Source: Pseudaestuariivita atlantica (GTDB lineage: Bacteria > Pseudomonadota > Alphaproteobacteria > Rhodobacterales > Rhodobacteraceae). From it: a stretch of DNA of 64,000 bases. Positions 8,724-17,400 of the stretch are shown here, one piece after another. The translations under genes were made by a program, and so were the position numbers. How positions within the stretch are numbered: position 1 is the first letter of the stretch; each line of letters starts with the position of its first letter. The DNA lies in the NCBI RefSeq assembly GCF_001205715.1, contig NZ_AQQZ01000003.1, positions 186,001 to 250,000 on the forward strand. Direction: 5' to 3'. Below the pieces are notes generated by a model. That model saw only the letters and a list, made by a program, of their open reading frames with translations. It searched no databases and was not told where the DNA came from.

Positions 8724-9761
8724 ATGTCCGACAGCCCTGCGCAATCCCAATCCCCGTCCCGCCCGACGCCTCCGGGCATCTACGACAAGCCCAAGGGCGC
8801 GCGGGTGTCGGCGATCGATGTCGTCGCGGTGATCCTGAGCGTGCTGTGGCTGATCGGGGCGGGCGCGTATTTCCTCGTGCTGAAGCCCGACGTGGCGGCG
8901 CCCGCATTCGGCGGGTTGGGCTTCATCCTCGTCATGCTGGCGATCTTCATGCCGGTCGCGATGATCTGGGTCGCGGCGCTGGCGGCGCGGGCGAGTCAGG
9001 TGATGCGGGAGGAGAGCGCGCGCCTGCAGGCGGCGATCGACGCGATGCGGCAATCCTACCTTGCCAACGTGCAGTCGGCGGGGCTGGGTGCCGGGCCGAC
9101 CGTGTCCAAGAAGCTCGACGAGATCGCGGCGGCGCAGCGCAAGACGGAGAACACGCTGGCGACCTTCACGACCAAGCGCGACGAGCCCGCGGTGATGACG
9201 CCCGCGCCCGACGCGGCGGCGGCGGCAGCTGCGACGCCCGAGGACCAGACGGCGCTGGCGCTAGGCACGCAGGCCGAGGAGATCGTGCCGCCCCTGCCCC
9301 GCGAGGATTTCATCCGGGCGCTGCATTTTCCCGAAACGGTCGAGGATGAGCGCGGGTTCGCGGCGCTGCGGCGGGCCCTGAAGCACCGCGACGTGTCCAA
9401 GCTGGTGCAGGCAGCGCAGGACGTGCTGACGCTGTTGAGCCAGGACGGCATCTACATGGACGATCTGCGCCCCGATATGGCGCATCCCGACATCTGGCGC
9501 AAATTCGCCAATGGCGAGCGCGGGCGGCCCATCGCTGCGCTGGGAGGCGTGCGGGACCGGTCGTCGCTGGCGCTGACTGCCGGGCGCATGAAGCAGGACC
9601 CGATCTTCCGCGACGCGGCGCATCACTTCCTGCGGATGTTCGACATGAACGTCACGACCTTTGCCCGCGACGCGACGGATGCCGAGATCTCGGCCCTGTC
9701 GGAAACCCGCACCGCGCGTGCCTTCATGCTGATCGGCCGGGTGTCGGGCACCTTTTCCTGA
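8724..9761 (+). CDS. Two-TM membrane protein with coiled coil, unknown function
   Basis: A 345-residue protein I do not recognise. Residues 1-25 are Ser/Pro-rich and polar. Two hydrophobic helices lie at about 31-53 (VVAVILSVLWLIGAGAYFLV) and 62-87. A charged helical stretch from about 90 to 150 (QVMREESARLQAAIDAMRQS) is probably a coiled coil, followed by an Ala-rich linker (AAAAAATPEDQ near 170-180). The C-terminal 150 residues look globular, with the RALKHRD...AQDVLTLLSQDGIYM segment. Both termini are probably cytoplasmic. It follows greA and may be read through from it. GAGGAGCC precedes the ATG. Confidence 0.75.
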   Translation: MSDSPAQSQSPSRPTPPGIYDKPKGARVSAIDVVAVILSVLWLIGAGAYFLVLKPDVAAPAFGGLGFILVMLAIFMPVAMIWVAALAARASQVMREESARLQAAIDAMRQSYLANVQSAGLGAGPTVSKKLDEIAAAQRKTENTLATFTTKRDEPAVMTPAPDAAAAAAATPEDQTALALGTQAEEIVPPLPREDFIRALHFPETVEDERGFAALRRALKHRDVSKLVQAAQDVLTLLSQDGIYMDDLRPDMAHPDIWRKFANGERGRPIAALGGVRDRSSLALTAGRMKQDPIFRDAAHHFLRMFDMNVTTFARDATDAEISALSETRTARAFMLIGRVSGTFS

Positions 9762-9785
9762 TCCTGATCCGGGTGGATTGATCCC

Positions 9786-9912
9786 AAGGAGCGCCTGCGG
9801 CGCGCTTTATCCTGGTGCCCTTTGGCCGGTGTTCGGCCAGGTGTGGAGAGGGTGCGGCCCGTGGCTGGCGGGCCCTCCGGGGGACATATTTTTCGAAGAG
9901 AAGAAGGGGCCT
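9786..9912. repeat. Intergenic repeat, copy A
   Basis: This segment shares two blocks with 42620-42722. One is GGAGCGCCTGCGGCGCGCTT (9788-9807). The other is GACATATTTTTCGAAGAGAAGAAG (9883-9906), which sits directly at the 3' end of a minus-strand gene (moeA here, tadA there). The centre contains GC-rich inverted sequence (GGCCGGTGTTCGGCC). No ORF is supported. It looks like a dispersed 3'-end element of the genome. Confidence 0.65.
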
Positions 9913-9913
9913 G

Positions 9914-11995
9914 TCACGACATGAGGTCGGCGAAAGGCAGGTAGGTGACCGGGGTGCCGGGGGTGATGGTGGCAGCGTCTGGTCCCAGTTCGACGAGGCC
10001 GGTGGCCCAGGAGAGGCCCGATATGCGGCCCGAGCCTTCGGAGGGGAAGGTTTCGACGCCGGCATCGGTCAGGCGGGCGCGGAGGTATTCGGTCCGGCCC
10101 GGTTTCTTGGATTTCGTGAAACTGGCGGGGAGCGTGAGGCGGGTGGGGTCGAGCCAAGGGCCGCCGGCCATGACCGAGAGGGCCGGGCGCGCGAAGACAA
10201 GGGTGCAGACGAGGGCCGCGACGGGATTGCCTGGAAGGCCGAAGACCGGAAGATGCCCCCATTGGCCGAGCGCAAGGGGCCGGCCGGGTTTGAGGGCGAT
10301 GCGCCAGTGGTGGCGGGTGCCTTGCGCGCCGAGCAGCGCAGAGACGTGGTCTTCGTCCCCGGCAGAGGCACCACCGGAGGTGAGGATGGCGTCTGCTTCT
10401 GTCGTGGCGCGGTCGAGGGCGCGGGTGAGGGCCGCCGGGTCGTCGGGGACGCGGCCGAGGTCCACCGGTGTCATGCCCCAGCGCGCGATCAGGTCGAGGA
10501 GCATGGGGCGGTTGGCGTCGAAGGTGCGGGACGGGGGCGCGTCGGGCGCGGGGTCGGTGACTTCGTCGCCGGTGGAGAGGACCGCGACGCGCAGGGGTGC
10601 GTGCACGGGGAGCCGGGCGTGGCCGGTGGCGGCCGCGAGGGCGAGGTCCGGCGGGCGGAGACGCAGGCCCTGGGCGAGGATGGGCGCGCCGGAGGTGACG
10701 TCTTCGCCCGCCTTGCGGACATTGGCGCCGCGTTTGAGGGGGCCGCGGAAGGCGATCTCTCCACCCGAGACGGAGCTATCCTCGTCGAGGATGACGGTGT
10801 CGACGCCGTCGGGGACGAGGGCGCCGGTGAGGATGCGCAGGGCGTGGCCCGGCGGGACGGTGCCGCCGAAAGGAGCGCCGGCGGCGGCGCGTCCGGGCAG
10901 GAGAGGCAGGCGGTGGGGGCCGTCGGCGGCGGGGCCTGCGAAGCCGTAGCCGTCGACGGCGCTGTTGGCGGCGGGCGGGTTGGCGCGCAGGGCGGTGATG
11001 TCGGTGGCGAGGCGGCGACCGCCCGCTGTGGCGAGGGGTTCGTCCGTCACGGCGGTGACGGGGCGCATGGCGTTGCGGAGATGCGCAAGCGCATCGGCGA
11101 CGGGCAGCCAGTCGACCCCGCGCGGCAGGGCGAAGCAGTCGTTGGTGAGGCGCGGGGCGCGGGGGCGGGCGGCGTCGGCCAGCACATCCTCGTGGCCGAG
11201 GCCGAAGATCCAGCCTTCCTCGGGCGCAGTGACGTCGAGGAGGCGGGAGAGGTCGGGCGCGGAGAGGCCGGCAAGTGCGCGGGCGACGGTGGTGACCTGC
11301 ACCGCGTCCTTGACGCCGCCTTCGACCCTCATCGCGCGGCGCACCGCGTCGTTCAGGAGCGACGGCCAGATTTCGAGGAAGGTGACGGGGCGGTCGAGCG
11401 GGTCGAAGGGCCAGACGGCGATCCGGTCGGGGAAGCGCGCGCGCAGGCGGGCGAGGACGGGCAGGCCCATGAGGGCCTGGCTGCCGACGGCCCCCGCGCC
11501 CGCGAGTTGCCAGAGGGTGAAGGCGCCGCTGGTTTGCGCCTCGGCCACGCGGCGTTCGGGGAAGGCGATGGAGGCGGGTTTGAGGCGCGGCAGATGCGGG
11601 ATGTCGCGTTTGAGGGCATTGGCCCAGAACGGCCCCTGCCCCGGCATGGAGGCATTGATGCTGGCGGCGACGTCGAAGCGGTTGTTGGCCTTGGGCGCAT
11701 CCTCGATCCGGTCGGCGAGCCAGTGCCAGACGGCGAAGGGATCGGCGGTGCCGGTCAGGGCGGCGGCGAAGCCGGCGGGGTAGCCGAACGGGAAATCGAA
11801 GCCGAGGCAGAGGGTGTCGCCCGCGGTCAGGGCATCGTCGATCAGGCCCGCAAGGCGGTCTTCGGCCAGTTGACGGTTGCGCAGGTAGTCGGGCGGGCCT
11901 TCCGGCGTGCCGATCCAGATCGCGTCGGGGCGGGGGGTGGGGCCGGTATCGTTGCCGCCCGACCAGTCCACCATCGCGATCCGGTCGAACGTCAT
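9914..11995 (-). CDS. moeA: MoeA with an extra N-terminal domain (fusion), 693 aa
   Basis: The C-terminal ~400 residues are a full MoeA, which inserts molybdate into adenylated molybdopterin. Seen are AANSAVDGYGFAG, HALRILTGALVPDG, VAVLSTGDEVTDP, ILTSGGASAGDEDHV and PVFGLPGNPVAALV. The N-terminal ~290 residues start MTFDRIAMVDWSGGND and include 'TLCLGFDFPFGYPAG' and 'PKANNRFDVAASINA'. They look like an RNase H-like DUF429-type domain and are not part of canonical MoeA (about 400 residues). The joint near residue 285-295 has no stop or frameshift. The start overlaps the mobB stop by four bases (ATGA), so the two cofactor genes are coupled. Confidence 0.9.
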   Translation of the reverse strand: MTFDRIAMVDWSGGNDTGPTPRPDAIWIGTPEGPPDYLRNRQLAEDRLAGLIDDALTAGDTLCLGFDFPFGYPAGFAAALTGTADPFAVWHWLADRIEDAPKANNRFDVAASINASMPGQGPFWANALKRDIPHLPRLKPASIAFPERRVAEAQTSGAFTLWQLAGAGAVGSQALMGLPVLARLRARFPDRIAVWPFDPLDRPVTFLEIWPSLLNDAVRRAMRVEGGVKDAVQVTTVARALAGLSAPDLSRLLDVTAPEEGWIFGLGHEDVLADAARPRAPRLTNDCFALPRGVDWLPVADALAHLRNAMRPVTAVTDEPLATAGGRRLATDITALRANPPAANSAVDGYGFAGPAADGPHRLPLLPGRAAAGAPFGGTVPPGHALRILTGALVPDGVDTVILDEDSSVSGGEIAFRGPLKRGANVRKAGEDVTSGAPILAQGLRLRPPDLALAAATGHARLPVHAPLRVAVLSTGDEVTDPAPDAPPSRTFDANRPMLLDLIARWGMTPVDLGRVPDDPAALTRALDRATTEADAILTSGGASAGDEDHVSALLGAQGTRHHWRIALKPGRPLALGQWGHLPVFGLPGNPVAALVCTLVFARPALSVMAGGPWLDPTRLTLPASFTKSKKPGRTEYLRARLTDAGVETFPSEGSGRISGLSWATGLVELGPDAATITPGTPVTYLPFADLMS

Positions 11996-12486
11996 AGGGA
12001 CAGCCCGGCGCGGATGAAGGCGGCGATGGCGGCAGTGTCGTCAAGCGGCAGGACGGGCACGGAGAGGCCCGTGGGCGCGGTGTCGGAGGCGACGGCGCGG
12101 ATCGTGGCATCCCCCGGCGCGATCAGGGGCTGGCCGGTGGCGGCGCGGTGCGCCTCGATCTTGGGGTGGCGCGCCGTCTTGTAGCCTTCGATCAGGACAA
12201 GGTCGCAGGGACGCAGGCGCGCGATCAGGTCGTCGAGGCGGGGTTCGTCCGCGCCGCGCAACTCGGTCATCTGGGCGATGCGGTTGCGGGAGGCGAGGAT
12301 GACCTCGGACGCGCCGGCATCGCGGTGGCGGTAACTGTCGCGGCCCGGATGGTCGACGTCGAAGGAATGGTGGGCGTGCTTGATCGTCGACACGGTCAGG
12401 CCCTCGGCCACGAAATGCGCGACGAGCCGTTCGACCAGACCGGTCTTGCCGGAGTTCTTCCAGCCGGTGATGCCCCAGGTTTTCAT
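11992..12486 (-). CDS. mobB: Molybdopterin-guanine dinucleotide biosynthesis protein B
   Basis: MobB is a GTP-binding accessory protein for guanylation of the molybdenum cofactor. I start it at the ATG at 12486, giving MKTWGITGWKNSGKTGLVER with the P-loop G8-W-K-N-S-G-K14-T15 and 164 residues, a normal MobB size. The open frame upstream to 12684 overlaps the next gene and has no family match. Further motifs are VSTIKHAHHSFDVDHPGRDS and DLVLIEGYK. It is translationally coupled to the MoeA fusion downstream, which confirms a cofactor operon. Confidence 0.95.
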   Translation of the reverse strand: MKTWGITGWKNSGKTGLVERLVAHFVAEGLTVSTIKHAHHSFDVDHPGRDSYRHRDAGASEVILASRNRIAQMTELRGADEPRLDDLIARLRPCDLVLIEGYKTARHPKIEAHRAATGQPLIAPGDATIRAVASDTAPTGLSVPVLPLDDTAAIAAFIRAGLSL

Positions 12487-12547
12487 CGGACGTCTTGTAG
12501 AACGCCCGCAAGCGGGAGGGAAAGGTCCAGATCGCGGTTGCCGGCGA

Positions 12548-12892
12548 TCAGATGTCGGTTTCGGTCTGCGCCTTCTGCTTGCGGCGGATGATGATATCGC
12601 CGTTCGGCAGCACCTCGGGCGCTTCGTAGAGCGACCAGTCCTCGACCTCGTCCAGCAGCGTTTGCAGCTTGGGGCCCATTTCACGCGCGAAGGAGCGCAG
12701 GGCGGGTTCCATTTCCGACAGCATGCCCTCGAATTCCTCCACCGCCGGTTCCATCTGGTCCATCAGGCCCCGCAGGAAAAGGCGCGCGCCTTCCTCCATC
12801 AGCGAGAAGCCTTCCTTTTCCTGCGCCACTTCGGCGTGGACCGGAAGGGCGACGGCAAGGGCAAGGGCGGGGGCAAGCAGCAGCTGTTTCAT
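12548..12892 (-). CDS. Small exported protein, unknown function, 114 aa
   Basis: It begins with a clear Sec signal peptide (MKQLLLAPALALAVALPVHA, cleavage expected after residue 20). The mature part is acidic and helical with repeated MEP/MEE motifs (LMDQMEPAVEEFEGMLSEME), ending NGDIIIRRKQKAQTETDI. I recognise it only as the type of conserved secreted protein often carrying an uninformative automatic name in Rhodobacterales. It lies in the minus-strand run between the endonuclease/phosphatase gene (37-base gap) and mobB (61-base gap). Confidence 0.8.
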   Translation of the reverse strand: MKQLLLAPALALAVALPVHAEVAQEKEGFSLMEEGARLFLRGLMDQMEPAVEEFEGMLSEMEPALRSFAREMGPKLQTLLDEVEDWSLYEAPEVLPNGDIIIRRKQKAQTETDI

Positions 12893-12929
12893 GCCTGCAA
12901 TATAGGCGAACGGACGCGCGAGTTAAGGG

Positions 12930-13934
12930 TCAGATGTCGAGATCGAGCGTGACGGGGAAGTGATCGGAGGCGGTGAGCAGCGCGCCGCGCAATTCCGGGG
13001 TCTCCCAGCAGTTCGGGTCGTCGAACGGGTGCCAGATCTGCCAGCGGCGCGCGCGGGGGCGCAGATCGGGGCTGACCATGATGTAGTCGAGAAGCGCCTG
13101 AAGGTAGCGGTGTTCGTCCTTGAGATAGAAGCGCGCGGTGGTCGGTTGCGCGCCGAGGCGACGCACGAGCGCCTGCCGCGCATGCGGGTCGTAAAGGCCC
13201 GCCTCCCCCTCGTCGCCGAGGATGATTTCGACCGACGAGCGTCCGAACAGGTGTTCGTACTGGTCAAGGCCGGGACCGTCGTTCAGATCGCCCATCACCA
13301 CGAGGGAGTTACCGTCGGCGAGGTGTTCCTCGATCCGGGCGCGCAACCAGATCGCCTGCGCCAGTTGCTTGCGGCGGTTGGCGATGGACAGGCGCATGAT
13401 CGCGTCATGTCCGCGCGCACCGTGCGGGGCCTTGGATTTCAGGTGCGCGCCGATCAGGCGGAGTTCGTTGCCCGATTTGGTCGTGAGCGCGATTTCGAGC
13501 GGCGGCTTGGAAAAGACGACCTTGTCGGTGTGGCTGTCGATGTCGAGGTCGATGCGGAAATGGCCATCGAACCGGGGCGCGGCGGGCGTGTCCTTCGGAT
13601 CGTGGCGCGCGGTCACGACGTCGGGATCGTAAAGCAGCGCGATTTCCTGCTGGGTGGTGTTGGTGTAGCCGATCAGCGCCTTGCGCGCGCGGAGCGAGAA
13701 GGCCGCGGCGAAGGTTTCCAGCGCGCGGACGCCGTCGCGGCCGGAATGACTGTCGGGGGCTTCGATCACCATGACCGCATCGGCGTCGACCGCGGTGAAC
13801 ACCATGCCCAGCGCCTCGATCTGCTGTGCGCGCGTCACGTCATGGCGGGCCGACCATTGGTCATCGACCAGCAACTGGCCCTGGTCATCGAAAAGCGCAT
13901 CGAACCATTCGCAGTTGTAGGTCGCGAGCCGCAT
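12930..13934 (-). CDS. Endonuclease/exonuclease/phosphatase-family protein
   Basis: A 334-residue DNase I-fold metal-dependent hydrolase. The N terminus has MRLATYNCEWFDALF (the N and E metal residues), the middle has VVMGDLNDGPG, and the C terminus has ASDHFPVTLDLDI with the catalytic Asp-His pair. Members cleave DNA, RNA or phosphoesters of lipids and sugars, and the substrate cannot be chosen here. No signal peptide is seen. Its ATG is three bases downstream of the TerB-DnaJ gene stop, so they are probably one transcript. Confidence 0.88.
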   Translation of the reverse strand: MRLATYNCEWFDALFDDQGQLLVDDQWSARHDVTRAQQIEALGMVFTAVDADAVMVIEAPDSHSGRDGVRALETFAAAFSLRARKALIGYTNTTQQEIALLYDPDVVTARHDPKDTPAAPRFDGHFRIDLDIDSHTDKVVFSKPPLEIALTTKSGNELRLIGAHLKSKAPHGARGHDAIMRLSIANRRKQLAQAIWLRARIEEHLADGNSLVVMGDLNDGPGLDQYEHLFGRSSVEIILGDEGEAGLYDPHARQALVRRLGAQPTTARFYLKDEHRYLQALLDYIMVSPDLRPRARRWQIWHPFDDPNCWETPELRGALLTASDHFPVTLDLDI

Positions 13935-13937
13935 GGG

Positions 13938-14630
13938 TCAGACGGGCGCGCGGGCGGCGGTGGACGAGATCGTCTCCCACGCGCGATTGATGTCCTGCAT
14001 CCGGCGCTCGGCGAGCTTGATCGCCTCGCGCGGGACGCCGCGGGCGATCATGCGGTCGGGGTGGCTGTCCTGCACCGCGCGGCGCCACGCGCGGCGGATC
14101 TCGTCCATCGGCGCGTCGGGCGAGACGCCGAGGACGGTGTAGGGATCCTTGGGCGCATCGGGCACGAACCGGGTGCGGATCGACTGGAACTGCGCGGTGG
14201 TCAGGCCGAAGATGTCGGCGACATGGGCAAGGAAGGTGTCTTCGCGCTCGTCATAATGCCCGTCGGCCACGGCGATGTGAAAGAGGCCCTCGACCAGTTC
14301 ACAGAACGGGCCGTTGCGGGTGCCGAACATCGCCTTGATCTTGCGGGCATATTCGTCGAACCCCGCGACGTCCTGCCGGGCGAGGTTGAAGACGCGGGCG
14401 GCGTTCGCCTCGTCCTCGGGCGGGATGTGGAACACCTCGCGGAAGGCCACGACCTCGTTCCGGGTCACCTGCCCGTCCGCCTTGGCGATCTTGGCGCCCA
14501 GCGCGATCACGGCGATGGTGAAGGCGACCGACCGTTCCGGCGGCGTGCGCAATTTCTCGAACACCCGCGCCAGCGGTTCGCCATTGGCCAGAGCGGCGAG
14601 CGCTTCAGAGATGCGGGTCCAGATCGACAT
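13938..14630 (-). CDS. TerB-DnaJ (DjlA-like) co-chaperone
   Basis: A 230-residue protein with a TerB-like helical domain at about 25-150 (SVAFTIAVIALGAKIAKADG, EVVAFREVFHIP) and a C-terminal J domain from about 163 (YTVLGVSPDAPMDEIRRAW) with the essential HPD at 190-192. J domains stimulate the ATPase of DnaK. The TerB domain is the metal-binding-type domain found in DjlA and tellurite-resistance proteins. Unlike E. coli DjlA, no N-terminal transmembrane helix is present, so it should be cytoplasmic. It lies upstream of and very close to the endonuclease/phosphatase gene. Confidence 0.92.
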   Translation of the reverse strand: MSIWTRISEALAALANGEPLARVFEKLRTPPERSVAFTIAVIALGAKIAKADGQVTRNEVVAFREVFHIPPEDEANAARVFNLARQDVAGFDEYARKIKAMFGTRNGPFCELVEGLFHIAVADGHYDEREDTFLAHVADIFGLTTAQFQSIRTRFVPDAPKDPYTVLGVSPDAPMDEIRRAWRRAVQDSHPDRMIARGVPREAIKLAERRMQDINRAWETISSTAARAPV

Positions 14631-14670
14631 GGTGTCCTAGGTGGTTGTTAGCGCCCAAACTGGCGGATTG

Positions 14671-15165
14671 TCATGACAAATATTTGTGAAACAAAACGAG
14701 GTCGAGCGCCTTTCCGAATTTCCACCCGACGCGGGGCAAGGTGACCTCGATCTCGAAGCCGTGGCGGCGGTGGAAGGCCAGCGCGGCGGCGTTGTCGCCG
14801 CTGACGCCGCCGATCAGGACACGCGCGCCAAGGCCGGCGGCGCGGTCCTCTATCTCGGCCAGCAGGCGGCTGCCAAGTCCCACGCCCCGCGCCTCGGGCG
14901 CGAGGTAGAGCGTGTATTCCAGCGTCCGCGCATAGCCCGGCCCGTCCCGGAAGGGCGCGAGCCCCGCAAAACCCAGCACCGTGTCGGTTTCGGCGAGGAT
15001 CCACGGGCGGCGCGCCTCGCTGCGCAAGTAGATGTCGGCGCGCAGGGCGCGGAGGGTCTTTTCCTCGGTCGTGAAGGTGATGGTGGTGTCGCGGATGATC
15101 GGGTTCCAGATCGCCGCCATCGCCTCGGCATCGTCGCGCGTGGCGGGGCGCAGGGTCACAGCCAT
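14671..15165 (-). CDS. GNAT N-acetyltransferase (phosphinothricin/methionine sulfoximine type)
   Basis: A 164-residue GCN5-related acetyltransferase. I place the start at the ATG at 15165 (MAVTLRPATRDDAEAMAAIW) because the longer frame is Arg-rich noise antisense to real coding. The acetyl-CoA loop is R93-G-V-G-L-G98 in APEARGVGLGSRLL, and the IWNPIIRDTTITFT segment is typical of Pat/YncA enzymes acting on amino acids such as methionine sulfoximine or phosphinothricin. The start overlaps the VOC stop by ten bases. Confidence 0.9.
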   Translation of the reverse strand: MAVTLRPATRDDAEAMAAIWNPIIRDTTITFTTEEKTLRALRADIYLRSEARRPWILAETDTVLGFAGLAPFRDGPGYARTLEYTLYLAPEARGVGLGSRLLAEIEDRAAGLGARVLIGGVSGDNAAALAFHRRHGFEIEVTLPRVGWKFGKALDLVLFHKYLS

Positions 15166-15770
15166 CGCAGGCCTCCGGGCGTGCGGATCGCGGCATGCAG
15201 CGCGCGGCGGTCGCCGGGTTCGATCACGACGCGGGGGTCGGCGAGGAGCGGCGCGAGGGCGGGTTCCAGCGCGGGATCGGGCGTTTCGATCACCAGCCGG
15301 TCGAGCGTGCATCCGCGCGGGTCGAGCCGGGGCGCGGGATGCGCCGTGCCCTGCCACTGGATCAGCGCGGGAAAGAGATTGCCGTGCGGCAGGATGCCGT
15401 CATCCGGCACCGCCATCTGCCAGCGCAGATCGCCCCGTTCCAGCGCGACGGGTGTGCCGGTCCCCGGTGGCGAGGCCGCAAGCGCGGCTGCCATGTCATC
15501 TGTCCGGCAGATCCAGTTCGTGACGCGCGGCAGCCCGCGAAAGCGGTCGAGGTCGAACCACCGGGGCCGGTCCGGCGCGCGTGCGTCGGGGTCGATCGCG
15601 ATGACTTCGAGGTACAGGTCGTTCAGCCCGAGCAGCAGGTTATGGGTGCCGAAGGCGGCGTGTTGCCCGCCGGTCTGGAGGGGCACGCCCAGCGCGGCCT
15701 CGACCGCCGCGCGGCCCTCGTCCAGCGTCGTGCAGGCGACGGCGAGGTGGTCGAGCGCGATCAAAGCCAT
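15156..15770 (-). CDS. VOC/glyoxalase-like family protein
   Basis: A 204-residue protein starting MALIALDHLAVACTTLDEGR, the DHL..A pattern of the vicinal-oxygen-chelate fold, with H8 as a possible metal ligand. Repeating beta-alpha-beta units follow (HAAFGTHNLLLGLNDLYLEV, then a second half with LDRLVIETPDP). It fits the Glyoxalase_3-like group of unknown substrate. I start it at the ATG at 15770, inside the MAPEG 3' end (ten-base overlap). The further upstream frame is not coding. Confidence 0.85.
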   Translation of the reverse strand: MALIALDHLAVACTTLDEGRAAVEAALGVPLQTGGQHAAFGTHNLLLGLNDLYLEVIAIDPDARAPDRPRWFDLDRFRGLPRVTNWICRTDDMAAALAASPPGTGTPVALERGDLRWQMAVPDDGILPHGNLFPALIQWQGTAHPAPRLDPRGCTLDRLVIETPDPALEPALAPLLADPRVVIEPGDRRALHAAIRTPGGLRWL

Positions 15771-16261
15771 GTCTCGACCGTGGCGACCAGCGCCCAGAGC
15801 GTGACGAGGATGGTGGGATAGAAGGTCGCGGCGAAACCGAAGGCACGCAGGGGTGGCGACAGGTGATACCCCACCCAGAACGCGACCCGCGCCAGTGCAA
15901 ATGCCACGCCCAGAACAAGGATCGTGCCCGGCCCCTGGTTGCCCAGAAGGATCGCCGCCGCGGGCCAGAGGCAGAGCGCAAGCACCGCCTGTTCGACCGT
16001 GTTGGTCAGCACGCGCTGGTCGATGGCAGCGGCCCCGGTTAGGGGCTCGCCATCGATGATCGTGTCGTCGAAGAAGCGCCGCTGCGCCAGCCGCGCGACC
16101 ATCAGGAGGCAGACGAGGCCGGGGCCCAGATAGGCCGTCAGGATCGTCGGGATCACGGCGAAGACGGGCAGTTGCACGACACCGCCGCCCACGTAGACCA
16201 CGCCGAACGCCCATAGAAGGCCCGCCGCCATCCCCAGAAGGATCTGTCCCCGTTTGCCCAT
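15761..16261 (-). CDS. MAPEG-family membrane protein
   Basis: A 166-residue integral membrane protein with four hydrophobic segments, at about residues 8-25, 33-58, 87-107 and 112-135, and a last one near 145-163. The Q61-R-R...T76-N-T-V-E-Q arrangement before a long helix and the overall layout match the MAPEG fold (membrane-associated proteins in eicosanoid and glutathione metabolism). Bacterial members are mostly uncharacterised. It is the first gene of the overlapping MAPEG-VOC-GNAT set and is divergent from the M19-like gene. Confidence 0.82.
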   Translation of the reverse strand: MGKRGQILLGMAAGLLWAFGVVYVGGGVVQLPVFAVIPTILTAYLGPGLVCLLMVARLAQRRFFDDTIIDGEPLTGAAAIDQRVLTNTVEQAVLALCLWPAAAILLGNQGPGTILVLGVAFALARVAFWVGYHLSPPLRAFGFAATFYPTILVTLWALVATVETWL

Positions 16262-16380
16262 GTCCCGTCCTGCCCGGCCCCAAGTCGGACCACCCCGCCA
16301 CGGCGCGGTGCAAAAATCAACCCGCCCTGCGACCCGGAGACGTCTTGCAACTGCCGCCCGCGAGGCACAAGGTGCGCGAC

Positions 16381-17400
16381 GTGACTTACGTGATCGACAA
16401 CCTGCAATACGCCAACTGGTCGCCCCGCATCTTCCGCCAGATGCGCGAGGGCGGGGTCGATGCCGTGCACGTGACCATCGCCTACCACGAAAGCTTCCGC
16501 GAGATGGTGCTGAACCTCGAAGCGTGGAACCGCTGGTTCGAGGCGCATCCGGACCTGATCTTCAAGGGCACCTGCGCCGAAGACGTGGCACGGGCGCGGG
16601 AAACGGGCCGCACGGCGATCTTCTTCGGCTTCCAGAACCCCTCCCCCATCGAGGACGATATCGGCCTGATCGAGATCTGCCACCAGCTGGGCGTGCGGTT
16701 CATGCAGCTGACCTACAACAACCAGTCGCTGCTGGCGACCGGCTGTTACGAGGATGACGATACCGGGCTGACGCGGTTCGGCCGCCAGGCGGTGGCCGAG
16801 ATGAACCGCGTGGGCCTGGTGGTGGACATGTCGCACAGCGCCGACCGCTCGACGCTTGAGGCGATCGAGGCCTCGACCCGCCCCATCGCCATCACCCATG
16901 CCAACCCGTCATGGTGGCACCCGGCGCGGCGCAACAAGTCGGACGAGGTGCTGTCCGCCCTGACCGCGCGGGGCGGGATGCTGGGCTTCTCACTTTATCC
17001 CCATCACCTCAAGGACGGCAGTGCCTGCACCCTCGACAGCTTCTGCGCGATGGTGGTGGAGGCCTGCGAACGCTATGGCGCGCGGCATCTGGGGATCGGC
17101 ACGGACCTGTGCCAGGATCAGCCCGACAGTATCGTGGAATGGATGCGCGTGGGCCGCTGGTCGAAGGAGATCGATTACGGCGAAGGATCCGCCGACGCGC
17201 CGGGTTTCCCGCCGATGCCCGACTGGTTCACCGACAACCGCGATTTCGGCAATATCCGCGAAGGCATGTCTCGCGCGGGCCTGTCTGATGCGGACGTGGA
17301 CGGGATCATGGGCGATAACTGGCACCGGTTCTATGCAGAGAGCTTCGGCCCTGCCAAACATGGCGAGGCGGGCCATCAGGCCCGAAGAGCGGCGCCATGA
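16381..17400 (+). CDS. Peptidase M19 (membrane dipeptidase)-like protein with altered metal site
   Basis: The TIM-barrel fold of the M19 family is recognisable over its 339 residues, but the metal site is degenerate. The family's 'VIDGHND' is VIDNLQY here (His to Leu, Asp to Tyr), and the bridging Glu of 'GIEG' is Gln in GFQN. The second-site histidines remain (DMSHSADRS and ITHANP), and so does the Asp of GIGTDLCQ. Ordinary dipeptidase activity is therefore doubtful. I chose the GTG at 16381 (MTYVIDNLQYANWSPRIF). A TTG at 16345 preceded by GGAGA would add 12 residues. Its stop overlaps the next ATG by four bases. From memory, M19-like proteins with GFQN occur beside methylated-amine catabolism genes in pseudomonads. 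Confidence 0.85.
   Translation: MTYVIDNLQYANWSPRIFRQMREGGVDAVHVTIAYHESFREMVLNLEAWNRWFEAHPDLIFKGTCAEDVARARETGRTAIFFGFQNPSPIEDDIGLIEICHQLGVRFMQLTYNNQSLLATGCYEDDDTGLTRFGRQAVAEMNRVGLVVDMSHSADRSTLEAIEASTRPIAITHANPSWWHPARRNKSDEVLSALTARGGMLGFSLYPHHLKDGSACTLDSFCAMVVEACERYGARHLGIGTDLCQDQPDSIVEWMRVGRWSKEIDYGEGSADAPGFPPMPDWFTDNRDFGNIREGMSRAGLSDADVDGIMGDNWHRFYAESFGPAKHGEAGHQARRAAP

Noticed and set aside
9815-12184. 789-residue plus-strand open frame opposite moeA/mobB
   Set aside because: Gly/Ala/Arg/Glu-rich translation with no domain; it mirrors the minus-strand MoeA and MobB, whose motifs are unmistakable.
14668-14679. Perfect palindrome TTGTCATGACAA
   Set aside because: It spans the GNAT stop codon and the symmetric site is probably chance; no second copy or promoter nearby.
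16381-17400. Annotation as an active membrane dipeptidase
   Set aside because: Three of five zinc ligands are substituted, so I keep only the fold-level name.
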